Positions 10,955 to 23,714 of a DNA stretch of 64,000 nucleotides are shown here, one piece after another. The position numbers were made by a program, and so were the translations under genes. The stretch is from Rhizomys pruinosus (Eukaryota; Chordata; Mammalia; Rodentia; Spalacidae), in the NCBI GenBank assembly GCA_009823505.1, contig VZQC01013302.1:248001-312000 (forward strand), written 5' to 3'. Below the pieces are notes generated by a model. The model saw only the letters and a program-made list of their open reading frames with translations. It had not been told where the DNA came from and did no database searches. The stretch's first letter is position 1; each line of letters begins with the position of its first letter.

Positions 10955-12197
10955 TTTTATCTTAACTCACTTTCAGGCTGATAGATGAGCAGACATTCAA
11001 GCAACTGTTTGAAAAATTAAATTTTTTCTTTTATCTTCAATAAGTCTAACTGATCAGATATGATTATAATTTTAAAAACTAGGGCTTTGTTGGCAGGTTA
11101 AATGGAATGTCCAATTTTCACATATAGAGCCAAACAAAGTTGAACTTAGAACCTCTTGTCAACTTTCACAGGAAGTTGAATCATTTCCATTTGTATGGAT
11201 GATATATTATCCTTTACTATATCAGCTGCTTTACATCATGGCCAAGTACTACAGGAGAATACTGTTTAAAAAATAACTGTATGCTTAGTAAACAGAACTG
11301 TATCTGCTGAAAGGTAGCTGCCAAGAAATACTTAGCAGTGAATACTTGGCAGTGAAATGAATGAGTGTTTTTTACCTATGGATTTTTACATTAATTATAT
11401 TCAACAAAAATTTTAATGGTTACTCTGTATAAGAATTTATCCTATGGAGAAGATATTCCACTAAGTTTGGTAAGATATTGTCTCAATAAGAACAAATGAG
11501 TTTCATACATGAGTCTAGCATGATGTGATAATATCTCCATCAGTCTCTTCACACCCAGTTTCCTAACTGCAGTCAGTATATTTTATGGAACTCTGTTATG
11601 TTATGAATGTTTGTGTACCCCCCAATCCCATTCATGAGTTGAATCCTTAACCAAGAAGGAGATTCTACAAGAAAGTGGGGTCTTTGAGAGGTGATCAGAT
11701 CATGAGAGAGTAGCCCTCATGACTGGTGTTACAGGTCTTACAAAAGCAACCATCAACATAGCCTTCCCAATATCATCATGTGAACTGACATTAAGACTAC
11801 CATTTGTGAGAAAGCAGGCCTTCATTAGATGTCATGTCTTTTAACCTTCATCTTGAACTTTCACTCTTTAGTCTTTTGGAAAATAAATTTCTTATATTTA
11901 CAAATCTATAAAATTTGGTTATAGCAAAATCAGCTATAATAACCTCAAGTGTTTGTTGGGCAACTGTTTACTTATATGACAGAAACTGAACTTTGCTCAG
12001 CTGAACAAATAAAGGTGAAGATAGAGTTATCGTCAGGGTATGTACAGTTCAGTGACAGAGAGGACATGCCTAGTAATCACAAGGCCTTGGTTTCAATGCT
12101 AATATATGTATATATATATATGCAGCTAATATATATATGCATATAATATGTCAGTATCTCAGTCCATACATATGAGGTTATCGATATATGTATTTCA

Positions 12198-12234
<37 letters not shown>

Positions 12235-12958
12235 GAGAGAAAAAAATGCATTTTCATAGGATTGGAGTGAAAAATATCAAGACTGCTGCTATTGTTTCTT
12301 CTCTAGCATTGAGTTTTTTCTCTTACATAAGTTTCTCCACAAATCTGAACCTTGGTCACTGCTAAGTACCAACATTTGTCTTCACTGATTTGCCATTATA
12401 AAAGGAGTGGGTCTCATGGAAAACATTCCAGAGAGGATTTTGAAAAGCCCAGCTAAGTATATGGAAACAGCTGGGCTAACCACTATGACTGGGATAACTT
12501 CTTGGTGTGCAAACTTACTGTCATGGTTAAGTCATTCTTGTCACGGCATACATTTCTATGATATGATTTCCCAGTAGGTGGCAGTAAAAGGAGATTGTTT
12601 TTCCCCTATCAAAACCAGTATAAAATAAATTTCTCATATATTAAAATGTTTTGAGAAAGCAACACTATTTTCAAAATTCACACAGAAAAATACCTCATGA
12701 ATTAGCTATCGTCTTAGTTGGATCAAAGGAAATATTGAGGAAATGTAACGATTAACCATGTAGTTGCTTGCCCATGTACATAATTACTCCTGAGAGAAGA
12801 CATGTGTCACTGAGAAAAGAAACACAGCATGTATTCACCCGATAGCCTATAGATTATAGCTTCTACTTTATTTTTATCTCATACTTACATATTGACATTT
12901 AAGGATTTTGTTTGCTTATTTCACCAAGCCAGCTTTACCCATCTTAATTTTAGCAATT
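10955..12958 (+). repeat. 2-kb direct duplication, copy 2
   Basis: This is the second copy of the segment at 1-2048, in the same orientation, about 10.95 kb away. Differences outside the two noisy blocks are few (for example near 11284 and 11330). The right junction is TAGCAATT at 12951-12958, after which the two loci share nothing. The left junction cannot be fixed because copy 1 starts at the window edge. Confidence 0.93.
11598..11945 (+). mobile_element. Ancient eutherian interspersed repeat, duplicate of the copy at 644-1003
   Basis: It was carried along in the 2-kb duplication, with the same orientation and word content as the copy at 644-1003. Confidence 0.55.
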
Positions 12959-13859
12959 TGGTCATGCCTTCAATCTTTCATCCATTTTAATCTAGAGTAT
13001 CCTAGCTGTCAAGGTGAAAGCCTTGTTTGATAACTCTCTTCCTTTTACTCAAATTTTCAGTAACTTCTACTGATCTTGAAACCCTAGGATATGTACCTGA
13101 CTTGGTAGCCTCCATCATTTTATCTTTCAGCTTTGAATTGCTGGAACAGGTGTAAGTAGGATGTGCAGTATAGCAGGACACTCTCATAATAGTCAATGTG
13201 GTCTTCCTAGGATGTGGATGCTGGCAGGTCTGCACAGCAAAATAAACCCTTTCCCTGGGAAGCTATTCAACCTCAACAAAGGAATGCACAGTTATTTAGA
13301 AAAATTCAGTATAGACCAAGACAATAAGTCTTATCCAATGTTTAATACACCCACATAATCTTAGCAGATATTTTGAGGTTCCTAGTACCAAGGTCTTTTA
13401 TACAGATAGATGACATCTGTCTCTAAACCAGGAAATAAAACAAATTGTTAGCACCTTAATCTTGAATGCTGTAGTCTGCAAATCTGTGAGAAAAAGGATT
13501 TTCCATTGTTTGAACCCACATAGTCTATGAGAGATTTATTTTGATTTTTTTTTCTTGTAACTAAAGCTACCAAATCCATATATGATCAACCCCAGAAGAA
13601 TTCTATATGAAGATGGTGGTATCCATCTAAGACTGAGGTACTAGTGCAGAGTTTGTATGTTAATCAGAAAGACTGGAGTTTTGTAATTCACAATTTGTAT
13701 GACTGAGTGTTGAAGCTCTGTGTAAAGGACAAAAAGGAAGAGAAGAGAAAGAAGCTTGCAACAAACTCAAATTCTAAACAAGTTCAAAGCAGACAAAAAT
13801 CCCTTGATAGACATGGGGAAGTGGGTAAGATATCCCAATCCAATTTAAGGAAGATTTTG
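12959..13859. other. Intergenic sequence, nothing recognised
   Basis: AT-rich DNA to the right of the 2-kb duplication. Short open frames on both strands (13002-13358) overlap each other and look like chance. Confidence 0.45.
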
Positions 13860-13984
13860 CAATTGATAAATGCTGGAGAGTGAGAGACAGTGTTTTACAG
13901 AGATGGAATGCCTGATGGACCCAATGGTTGGAGCCACACTAAAGGACATTTTGAGCCACAAATCAGAGTCTATAAGACATATTA

Positions 13985-14092
13985 CATATATATATATATA
14001 TATATGACAATATATATAGTATATATATATACTGTATATATACTGTCATATATATGTAATATGTATATATATATATATAAATATATATATAC
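13985..14092. repeat. (TA)n-rich microsatellite
   Basis: Long alternating TA runs broken by GACA, GTAC and ACTG. Most of it lies between a target-site duplication and the B1 body, so it probably grew from the B1 A-tail. Confidence 0.85.
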
Positions 14093-14244
14093 ATTTTTTT
14101 TGGTCTTTTTGAGACAGGGTCTCCCTGCAGCCCCAGCTGTCCTGGAACTCACTCTGTAGACCAGGCTGGCCTTGAACTCACAAAGATCCGCTTGCCTCTG
14201 CCTCCCAAGTGCTAGGATTAAAGGCATGTGCCACCACACCCAGC
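14016..14244 (-). mobile_element. B1 SINE with a TA-expanded tail and TSD
   Basis: The B1 body in reverse (TTTTTGAGACAGGGTCTCCC to GTGCCACCACACCCAGC) is flanked by TATATGACAATATAT at 14001-14015 and 14245-14259. The tail side has become TA-rich. Confidence 0.88.
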
Positions 14245-14371
14245 TATATGACAATATATTAAATTGGGTAGAAGACTAGGGAGACGCACATAGGGAGAGG
14301 TTCTAAATACATGAAACTATATTGGATGAAATTCACAAATATTCAATAAAAACTATAAATACATTATATAT

Positions 14372-14586
14372 GTGGCTGGAGAGATGGATCAGTGCTTAAA
14401 AGCACTGGCTGTTCTCACAAAGTACCTGGGTTCGGTTCCCAGGACCCACATGGCAGCTAACAATTATTTATAACCTCAGTCCCAGAGGATACAACTCCCT
14501 CTTCTGACATCTGTGGACATTCCATGTACCATGGGTGCACTTACAAACATCCACACAATACACCGATACATATTTTTTTAAAAAGT
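14372..14586 (+). mobile_element. B2 SINE, old
   Basis: TGGCTGGAGAGATGGATCAG head, GACCCACATGGCAGCTAACA, and an A-rich tail ending TTTAAAAAG. It is diverged. Confidence 0.85.
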
Positions 14587-14590
14587 TCTG

Positions 14591-14800
14591 TAGAGCTGAA
14601 ATGACTCAGTGATTAAGAGCACTGGCTGCTCTTCCAGAAGACCAGGGTTCAAATCCCATCACCCACCCAGAAGCTAACAACCACGTGTAACTCCAGTTCC
14701 AGGGGGTCCCATGCCCTCTTCTGACTGCCCCATACATTGCAAGACACAGGTACACTTACATATATGCAGACAATATACTAATACACATAAAAAAATTTAA
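14591..14800 (+). mobile_element. B2 SINE, old
   Basis: A second B2 directly follows the first: AGCTGAAATGACTCAGTGAT head, CTGCTCTTCCAGAAGACC, then a single TAACTCCAGTTCCAGG block without the later internal duplication. Confidence 0.85.
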
Positions 14801-15066
14801 ATGTTCTCTAAAGTCAAAAATTACAAATATTGACTTTCTAGTGAACAACATTAATTATACAAGAGTTATTGTTAATCTTAGAACTTACAGACTAGAAATG
14901 ACTTAAGATCTCATACAATCCAAATGCTTATTCTTTATTAATGTAGACAAGACTTTCAGAGAAATTACATGATTAATCAAAAAATTGTAGAGTACAAAAA
15001 TGACCCAAACCATACCTACCAATGTTGGTCTGTACAATGGATTCTCCTATGATACAAATAAGGGGA

Positions 15067-15394
15067 TGTTGTGGTTTAAGTGAGAAATATTCTACATAGT
15101 CTTACATGTTTGCATACTTGGTCCCCAGTTGGTGGTTTGAGGGAAGTCATGGAACTTCTATGACATACAGTCTTTTGGAGGAACACGATAGCCCTGCCCT
15201 ACATCTCATTTGCTCTCTCTGATCTCTGTTGTGGTTGAGGTGCAGTCTGAGCTTTCTGCTCCTGCCACCAGGCTTTCCCCACCGTTTTGTGGATTTCACG
15301 ACCTCTGTAATGAAAAGACTAAATAGACTCTTCCACAAGTTCCTTTTGGTCATGGGACTTTATCACACCAATAAAAAAGTAGCTAATACAGAAG
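15067..15394 (+). mobile_element. hAT-Charlie-like non-autonomous DNA transposon (URR1/RCHARR1 type)
   Basis: It starts TGTTGTGGTTTAAGTGAGAA, contains TTGGTCCCCAGTTGGTGG and CTGCTCCTGCCACCAGGC, and ends near AAGTAGCTAATACAG. This layout is typical of rodent hAT-Charlie MITEs. It has no transposase. Confidence 0.6.
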
Positions 15395-15950
15395 AGATTA
15401 GATATTCATTAATTGCATCCTTTAAAGACTGTATAATGACGAAGCATCCAAAAAACATCTTTCTCTCTTACATACTCCTTCACCTTGAAGCATTTCATTG
15501 ATCTGTAGTACTTGAATATCTAAAGCAAACACTAACTCTAGAAGATCTAGAATAGCTATGCAGAGCTTCAAAGTCAATAACAGAATAAGATAGAAAAAAA
15601 ACTGACAATTAGGCAATATATACATATAATGTATATAGTTTATACATATAACACATGTATTGTATATACATATAATGTATTAATGTATATGTATGCACAA
15701 ATGTAGCTTATCCAAGTATACTTTCTTAATCATAGTATTTAAAATTTTTAAGATATAAATACATGTGATGGGAACATGTAAAATACTTTAATAGCTAAAA
15801 TTGATTATTTTTAATAGGATCTTTGATATTTCTATTATTTTCATAGTATTTTGTGATAATTCTAATTGTATATTTCTATTGTAAATTTTACCTGTATTTA
15901 TAAATGTTATTTTGGAGAGGACAGAAAGCATTATTAAGTTTCAAAGCAAT
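15395..15950. other. AT-rich intergenic DNA with a TATG-rich tract
   Basis: Includes an irregular TA/TATG-rich stretch at 15615-15700. Nothing else is recognised. Confidence 0.5.
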
Positions 15951-16104
15951 ATTTTTTTTTGGTCTTTTTGAGAAAGGATATCCCTTTAGTCCCAGCTGGC
16001 CTGGAGCTCGCTCTGTAGACCAGGCTGTCCTTGAACTCATAGAACTATGCCTGCCTCTGCCTCCTGAGTGCTGGGATTAAAGTCGTACGCCACCATGCCC
16101 AGCT
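15951..16104 (-). mobile_element. B1 SINE
   Basis: Reverse B1: T-run, TTTTTGAGAAAGGATATCCC, GTAGACCAGGCTGTCCTTG, CCTGAGTGCTGGGATTAAAG and CACCATGCCCAGCT. Moderately diverged. Confidence 0.9.
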
Positions 16105-16467
16105 CATTTTTATTCCCTATCACAATAACCATCAAATACTTTAGTTAGTATTTCATTAAAATTTTACAAAAGTAATATAGCACATAACCCAGTCATGCTG
16201 CATTTTCAATATGTTAAAATGGCAGTCGAGTAGGACATTTGAAGTTGATGCAAGCCTTTACCGCATATAACTGATATGTAACACCCATAAGCATTCATAC
16301 CATAAGCATTCAAGGTGTGAAAGGCCCCTACAGAGAAGTGCTGTTTCTTTTAAAAGCCACCATAGTGAAGTTATGCTATATCATCAGAGGAAAATTCTTC
16401 AACATTAGTTTTCATTTGTAAAGAGCTAGAAAAGAACTTTACTTTCTCTGTGTTGTCACTAAACAAT
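16105..16467. other. Intergenic sequence, nothing recognised
   Basis: AT-rich, without ORFs or identifiable repeats. Confidence 0.45.
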
Positions 16468-16690
16468 GAAGCAGCAGGACTTGGAGCCAGAAAACCTCAT
16501 GCTTGAAACTGATGTTCTTTTACTGATTATGAGATCTTAAACACTGAAACTTCATTAGCGTTTACTTGTTTAATTGTAAATGTAACACTTATTTTTGTAA
16601 ATGTGTATTGAGAATCAAAGGGAATAATTTTGTGAGAATGCTTTATAATCTATAAGTCACTAGGTAAATTCTAGTCAATATTATTGGCTT
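16468..16690 (+). mobile_element. MIR SINE, ancient
   Basis: GCAGCAGGACTTGGAGCCAG, then ATTATGAGATCTTAAACACT, TTTAATTGTAAATGTAACAC and ATAAGTCACTAGGTAAATTC follow MIR order from the tRNA-related part through the core. Strongly diverged, as expected for its age. Confidence 0.55.
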
Positions 16691-18479
16691 TGTATTTGTT
16701 TTTATTTCATTATGCTCATTCATTTTGTGTTTCTATGAAATCCTACTATTTTCCAACTAATTTTCAAGTGTCACATCCCCATCTCCTGTGATTCTCAGGA
16801 TGATCCCATATGGTCCTTGCTGACTTTGAGTACCTCCACATGCTGCATCTTCTCCTTCAGTTCAAAAAACAGAAAAGATACAATTCAATTTTGGTGCTAT
16901 CTGACAACTGACCTTGTATCTATATTTGCTGCAGAGTTCTTGGAAGAAGAAAATTAAGTCGGGAAATTGATAATTGGTGTGAATTACTAAAAAATAAGAA
17001 AAGACAATTTCTTATTCCCAAATTCAGATCTAGAATTATTCAAGAAATTTCAATGACTGTGGCTGCTTCAAATTTCTGAATCACAAGACTGAAGCCACAG
17101 GGTTTGGCATAATAGTTTTACAGTGTATGCTTGACAATGAACATTTCCTTGTCATAAGGGCATGCCAGCATTTTATGCAAGTAAAAGAGGTCATTCATGT
17201 GTTGCCTATCTGGAGATAGAAAAGAGCTCTAATACATTAATTCCACAAAGAAACTAAAGGGAAAGCATGTCACCATATACCTGGCACCTATATTTGACAT
17301 ATTGGCAGGTCAGTAACATTTCTTACATTTCTGAGTGTTCACTAGCACAACACAGGATTAGGAAGCATGGATCATACTACACTGACATATCACTGATCAT
17401 CAGCTTCCCCTGCATCAGCTAATTGGCAGATGATATTCAGCCAAGTGCACAGATCGTGGGGATACTGAAGAGCATAGTGTGTATGAAATACCTTAATATC
17501 AGCAACTGGATTCAAGTTTCTTCTGACTTTACATTCATTTTGTAGTTGTTCAATTAATACAAAAATACTTTTATTTGCGGCAAAGGGAAATCTGAGTAGA
17601 AGGATTAGAGTTCCAAGAATTAAAGTCTCAACTGTTAGTAGCACTATTTTGACTATAAATATTGCTTCACTTTGGTTAGAAAAGTGTATTCAAGTCGAAC
17701 ATTTCCCAGGTGGGTAAGAGGAAAGGCGAAGATGGACCAGAAGAGACACCTAATGACAATATGAGAGGAAAATGAGGTTTTAAAATCATTTTCTACTGAA
17801 ATCATTCTGTCGTCACACATTGTATCCTGGGTGGAAGGAAGGAGATAGGAGGCTTGGGGAGCACAGCTTGGGTCACCACCACAGGAACATGAATTGATAC
17901 TGACATGCATTCCACTGTTCAATGCAGTGATCATTGTGCAGAAATTTCACTTGTACAAACTCCATGGGTTCTTTTGCTCTCTGAGCTTTAGATTGGTTTA
18001 GGCAATCAAGACAAGTGGAAGAATATTTATTTGTCTGGCATGGTTCCCTGAGGAAGGCTTTGACTTAGACAGGAGATACTTGCCAAAGCTGTGAATTCAA
18101 TCTAACCTTGGAATTTATTTCAAGGTCTTGCCAGTAAGTCTTGAGACTACTTTTCATCCAAACCACCTTTCTTACTGCAGGAGCTATGAGTCTGTGGACA
18201 CTGTTGAAAAGGGTTCTCAAATGTTTACTTTGCTTTAAGTTGATGGTTAATCACCTGGAGCCTCTTACTTTCTTCAGTACATCAATGATGGTAAGCAGTT
18301 GTCACCAAAATAGAAATCCTTGTGACATCTACAACCAGCTATCTTTCAGATGTCATCTCTCTCCTTGCTGATGTCCCACGTGCTCTGTTGCTTGTGATTC
18401 CTCACAGGTCAACCAAAATGCCTTTTGCCCTGTAGTTGCAAGACTTCCTTCCACACCTCTTCACAGCCATTCAACAAAT
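16691..18479. other. Intergenic sequence, no gene recognised
   Basis: Contains two neighbouring minus-strand open frames (17934-17653 and 17644-17390) of 93 and 84 codons in different frames, with no domain I recognise. Otherwise AT-rich unique DNA. Confidence 0.45.
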
Positions 18480-18660
18480 GCCTTCAATCTTTGCTGATAT
18501 GGAGAAAAGTGTTCTTTTACAGGGATGGGATTCTTCTTGGGCCCAGTAGATGGACACTCCCTGAAGGACATTTAGGAATATAAATCAAATTCTATAGGCT
18601 ATATTACTTACTTACTTAATTAATTAATATTAAAGAATACATTAAATTAGCAAGAGGCAG
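18480..18660 (+). mobile_element. L1 3'-tail-like fragment
   Basis: TTTTACAGGGATGGGATTC and CTCCCTGAAGGACATTTAGG parallel 13890-13960. It ends in AT-rich simple sequence. Weak evidence. Confidence 0.3.
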
Positions 18661-20469
18661 AAAAGCAAAGAAAAAAAGAAAGAAAAAAATCCCTTCATAC
18701 CAATATGGTTCTGCTCACCCCAACTTTAGACTTCAAAATAGTTGCTGTGATTATTGATTACATATACACTTTTTCTGATTCACTGCTAAGCATTTGATGC
18801 GATTATTGCAAACTTCAGAGAAATTATATTTAGCATATTCCAGAGACATAACTTTAATCAGTGTATTATAACAGTAATTTATGGACATAAATTACATAGA
18901 GAGGATATAACTAAACTCTGCCTTCCTTATTTTGGTATATTGATAGTCGCAGAATTGCAACTAACATCCTTATCCACACCTCAACAGAGAAACCACCCTT
19001 CTAAGGATCCTAGTCCCTCCCAAATTCTTATAGCTCCAAATTTGTGATCAAGGCTCACAGAGTTCTTTGTCTAAAGAGATTAGTGATGCAAGTGGTCAGT
19101 TTGTTGCTAAGTAGGCTGTCCATTATGGCTAAGGGCTAATGTTTGAGTAGGAAAAATACCAAGGCAGCATCATGATATCAGAATGAATCAGGAAGTAAAA
19201 TTGTCATAGTATGTGAATGACTGCTGTTTCCTCCTCCAGGTCTCCACAGGTATAGACCTTACTGCCAATTTAAAGAAATATTTGTTGGATTTAGGGAGTG
19301 TTGCTCAAGAACAAGATAATAGCTACTGTCCTTCTGTATTCTGCTCTGCTTTATATGCATAATTTTATTTCATCTCTGCAAGCACTCCCTAAGTTGAATA
19401 CTACATTTATCCTTATGTGCAGGTTATAAAATGAAGACAAAAATAATTTAATCATCTCCAAACACATATGAAATAATAGAACTCTAAACTCATCCTAAAG
19501 CTGTAGTATAATATGACAGAACTCTTAGCTACCCTTTGAAGGAAGAAAAAGAGCTCTATTTAATAAATTCCCTGTATCTAACTGTAATAAGTTTTGCCCT
19601 TTTTAAAACTCAGTCTCCTGGAGACATTCTACTTGATCATTTGTAACCAATTTCTATCTATAATAGTCTACATATTCAATCAGTAATTTCTTTAACAAGC
19701 CTATATGGTGTCCAGAGATTTTAAAGTCCACCACTAGGTTATCTGAGTTCAAGTCATTCACTTTTTCATTAATTTTGTAAGCATTTGTTCCAGAAGACCA
19801 AAACAAGTCACAGACTAGTCTTGTTTTGCCTCCTTCCCTGGACACCTCCCCAACTATTACAGACAAATCTACACTATTTTCATATTTACATGACAGGTTT
19901 ATACTGTTAAGAACTCTATTCTAAAACATTTGTTTTTATTCTCAAGAGACAGAATTCTCCTTGAAAACTCTCCATGTTTACATAATTGACAAGGTTTTGC
20001 TTTCCATTTCCTCTTTAGCTCTTTAATAAAGAAAAAAAAAACTAAATAGGGGTCTGGAATGTTTTGCTCTGATGGATAAGACCTGTTATGAACCATAAAT
20101 TGTAAGAAATGCACAGCAACTTTTCTGACCATATCTTTGATATTCTGACAGTTATTGATATTCTTGTTAGTCTGTGATTTGTGCTTGTAGAAACCTTACA
20201 ATTCTACACATCAGAAATGACCACTCTCACCAGTGTCCTCTTTAGTATCTGGATATATCCCACACTGCTCATTACTAGGTACATGCATTTCATACAGTGT
20301 GTCAGGAATTCATTTGAGCATGTATAGATTTAATACCTCTAAAATGCATTCAATTAGCTTTATTATAATTTATTTTATTTCTAAATAATAATTTCAAGAA
20401 TCCATTTGCTCAGAGAGAGTGGTAGGAAAAAAAACAAAATAATGGTCAGCATAACTCTCTTATTCATTA
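18661..20469. other. Intergenic sequence, mostly unrecognised
   Basis: A possible reversed MIR core at about 19340-19460 (GTTATAAAATGAAGACAAAA). Short minus-strand open frames at 19654-20132 lack any family resemblance. Confidence 0.4.
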
Positions 20470-20990
20470 AACTTCATTGATCAAGATTTCTGTACATGTT
20501 GCTACCATGTAACCCAACTACTATACTCCTGAACATAAATGCAGAGAGCTCCATATCTTACAATGGAGATATTTGTACACCCACATTTTTTGCTACTATA
20601 TTCACTATAGCAAGGATATGAATCAGCCTAGTTGTCCATCAACAGGTGAATAATGAAATCTTATACACATATAAAACAGAATATTGTTAAGCTCTAAGTA
20701 AAAATGAAATCACAAATTTCACAAGAAAATGGACAGAACTAGAATGTATACTATTAAGTGAGGCCACACAATATTAGAAAAATACCTCCATGTTTTCCAC
20801 CATATATTGATCTTAAACTATAATGTATACATATGTAAAAATGCATGTGTGGGTATAAAAATACAATATTTGTAAAGGGGAAGAAATTATTTTTTAAGAC
20901 ACAGGGTTTTTTGGTGGTTGTGGGAATACAACTTTCTGTATATTGAAATAGCAAGAACCATTTTTAAATTCTATAAGAACTTAACACATG
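20470..20990 (+). mobile_element. Old L1 fragment, ORF2 C-terminal end
   Basis: A degenerate match to the L1 ORF2 end: CCCAACTACTATACTCCTG, AATCAGCCTAGTTGTCCATC and GACAGAACTAGAATGTATAC in the right order. Many stops, old. Confidence 0.65.
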
Positions 20991-21094
20991 TTATTGCAAA
21001 TGTTGGGCTTTCTTTTTAATTTCATTGGCCATTACTGAATAGGAATTGTACATGACTAGACACCAACTACATGTTTTGCATTGACTAATTTAGG

Positions 21095-21900
21095 AACAAG
21101 TAATTTTTACATACATTTTTATTGAAATTTTATGCATTTCATATGAAAAATATTAGTTATATTTAGATCCCCTCCCTCATCAGTACTTCCCATGAGCTCC
21201 TTACTGGATTTCATGTATTCTGTCATATATGCTAAGGCCTATGGAGTCAAGATTTTGTACCCAGATGTTCCTCCGTGCAAGTTCATCCACTGGACTCTAT
21301 TCAACCTCTCTACAGTCAGTCCCTTAAAGAAGATCAACTCTCCCTCACCTAATAGTAATCAGTTGCCAATAGTTCCGTGGCTAAGGTTGAGGCCTGTGCT
21401 TATTTCCCAGTTCTGTGGTTGGTTTTAATATGATTGAATTTGCATGGGTCTTGTGCATGTTTTCTCCATTGCTGCAAGTTCACAGGCAAGTTCCCAGAGG
21501 CCTGGATAGCTCTGTTTCCTTATGTTCATGGACAATACCTGGGTCTTACAATCATTCAACTCCCTCTCCTCCCTTGAGCCATGGGTAGCTGAGGTTTAAT
21601 ATAGGAGTCCTATCCAGTAACATGCACTCTGCAGTCTGTTATTCTCTATACCTTAGCCAGTTGTGGTCTTCTGTGGGCATAACATTCTGTTGCAAAAGGA
21701 ATCTTTGCTGGTAAGGTTTGAGGGATTCATTAGTATCTTCACTACCCCCATTCCACCATGTTCCTTGAGCCTTAGGTGTAGAGGTTCCACTGTAGGTGTA
21801 TCACATAGAGTTGGACGTCTCCCAGACATATGTTCTGTGTGCAAACATTGTAGAACATTTGTAGAATGAAGCTTCTTTGATGAGTGATGAATGGTATACT
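21095..21900 (-). mobile_element. Old rodent L1 3' UTR (Lx-like)
   Basis: In reverse: TTTTTATTGAAATTTTATGC, then GTTCATCCACTGGACTCTAT, GATCAACTCTCCCTCACCTA and AGTTGCCAATAGTTCC. I recognise these as rodent Lx-type L1 3' UTR. The right end is uncertain. Confidence 0.55.
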
Positions 21901-23200
21901 TGTCTGTAAATATGTGGTTTCATATTTAGCATATAGTAAGAAATTTCATTTGTCTAGAAATAAGGTTTTCCTTAGGATCTTTACGCCAAATTAGTTTTGC
22001 TTTGTAACCTGAATTTTTTCCTTTTTTTCTTCTATTTGGGAATGGCCTCAAATAATTCTATTATAATATTATTAAAGATGTAAATTGTATCTTGTACATG
22101 TCAATCTTGGATAAGGTGTTGCATAATGTTAAGTGTGTACTCATAAATAAAATTGACATTTTTCTTGCCCTTCTTGAAAATCATACTCCTGCCTAAAACA
22201 TATATATGATGTAATAAACTCTATGATTATATAAAAGACAAATTACCTAATATCATGAGATCAGATAATAGATGAAAGTTAAATCACAGTGAGAAAGCAG
22301 GGAAGTTGTCTGTAATTTAGAAATATACTCTGCATAAATTAAGTTCTCATTTTGAAAGTTATCTGTAGGATCCTGGAATGTTTGCCTCAAACATATAAAG
22401 CTTTATTGCTTGGCCACCTAAAATGGAGATTCCCTCTATTATGTGCACTCTTTTATAGGCATTGAGCAATATGCCTACTTCGTGTGTTCCATATTCCAAA
22501 GCAGCATCACTTCAAATTACTCATGAATATCTGAAAGCTTCCATGTTATAACAAGATTTTTTTCTAATTTAAGAAAATATTTAAAGAAACAGGCATGTAA
22601 ATTCACTAAGGTCACATAGGCTCTTAGCTACTAGAATTTTTTCCTTAAATAAGATGAAGTTATTATGAAATAGTTAATATATTTGAGCAACACTTTTGAC
22701 TTTGTATGAGGTAGCATGTGACTTCAGCTACTTCAATAATGACTCCAGATCATAGATATTTTTGGCTCTCCATGGAAATCTTACCTCAAATTTTTCTGGT
22801 GACATATAGTTCCTGGGATTGTACCACAAAATATAAATCCTAGAATTCCTCATCCTGTGTATCAGTCTTCCCTTTTATGCAGCTTGAAGCGATCACCCAA
22901 AATTAAATCAATTATGTTATATTTTACCATCTGTGTATTTAACTTCATAAAAATGTCTAATAATTATTTGGGAATTTTCAGGTCCTGTATCTGAAAATGA
23001 AGACAAGAAATTCACTGCTTACATCTTTTATATTACATATTCTGAAACAGGAGTTTTCAATATGTGGTATGGGATCCCAGTAGAAAAGGGTTTGTCTAGT
23101 GTGGGAAAATCTGGAAAACTGACTGAAAGAGTTAGTACCTCATTGAGAGAAAAGAGAAAAATGCCCCTATGGTGGGGATACACTACCTCTTAGATCATCG
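21901..23200. other. Intergenic sequence, nothing recognised
   Basis: AT-rich unique DNA without ORFs or repeats that I can name. Confidence 0.45.
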
Positions 23201-23412
23201 ATTTTTTGAGACAAAATCTCTTCTATCCTGGGCAGGACTTGAGCTTATGGGTGGGTGTAGCCAAGGATGACCTTCCTTGAACTTCTTATCATCCTATCTA
23301 TACTTACTGTGGAAGGTTATTAGAATCATATGTCACTGCACCAAGTTTGTGCACTACTGTGAACTGAACTCAGGACTTAATGCATGCTAAGCACAAATTC
23401 CACCAGTTGAAA
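23201..23412 (-). mobile_element. B4 SINE
   Basis: Reads in reverse as B1-like (TTTTTTGAGACAAAATCTC, AAGGATGACCTTCCTTGAAC) followed by ID-like sequence (TGAACTCAGGACTTAATGC, ATGCTAAGCACAAATTCCAC). That fusion defines B4. Well diverged. Confidence 0.75.
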
Positions 23413-23714
23413 AGGACCTGCAGGCCAGGTTAGCAATTTAAAAAGTAACATTCAACAGTATGTGTATATTGCATTTGTTTTCCCAATCATAAACTTTTTG
23501 GCTATCATGCAAAATGTCTCTATGGACATGAAGGAAAATATCACTTTGAGATCTTGCTTTCAATTGCCCAGAAATGCAACTCCTGAATTATATGATAATT
23601 TTGATTCTTTTTTAAAAATATTAACTTATATTCTTGTGAAAATTGTCATGTTTCATCATGGGATTAATTTTCTTTTTCCTTTTTTAAAATATTACATGTG
23701 ATTTCAGCCTTTAT
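23413..23714. other. Short unrecognised AT-rich stretch
   Basis: A 79-codon frame (23462-23701) shows no resemblance to a known protein. Confidence 0.4.

Larger units (their letters stand above)
13860..14362 (+). mobile_element. Decayed L1 3' end, split by a B1
   Basis: The right end (GGATGAAATTCACAAATATT then CAATAAAA, 14326-14350) has the form of rodent L1 3' termini seen elsewhere in the window. The left part (13890-13985) resembles 18515-18610, another L1-tail-like stretch. A B1 and TA tract split it. The assignment is tentative. Confidence 0.4.

Noticed and set aside
10624..10965. 113-codon plus-strand frame.
   Set aside because: It runs through unrelated units (unique DNA, a MER5A-like fragment and the edge of the duplicated segment) and has no known domain.
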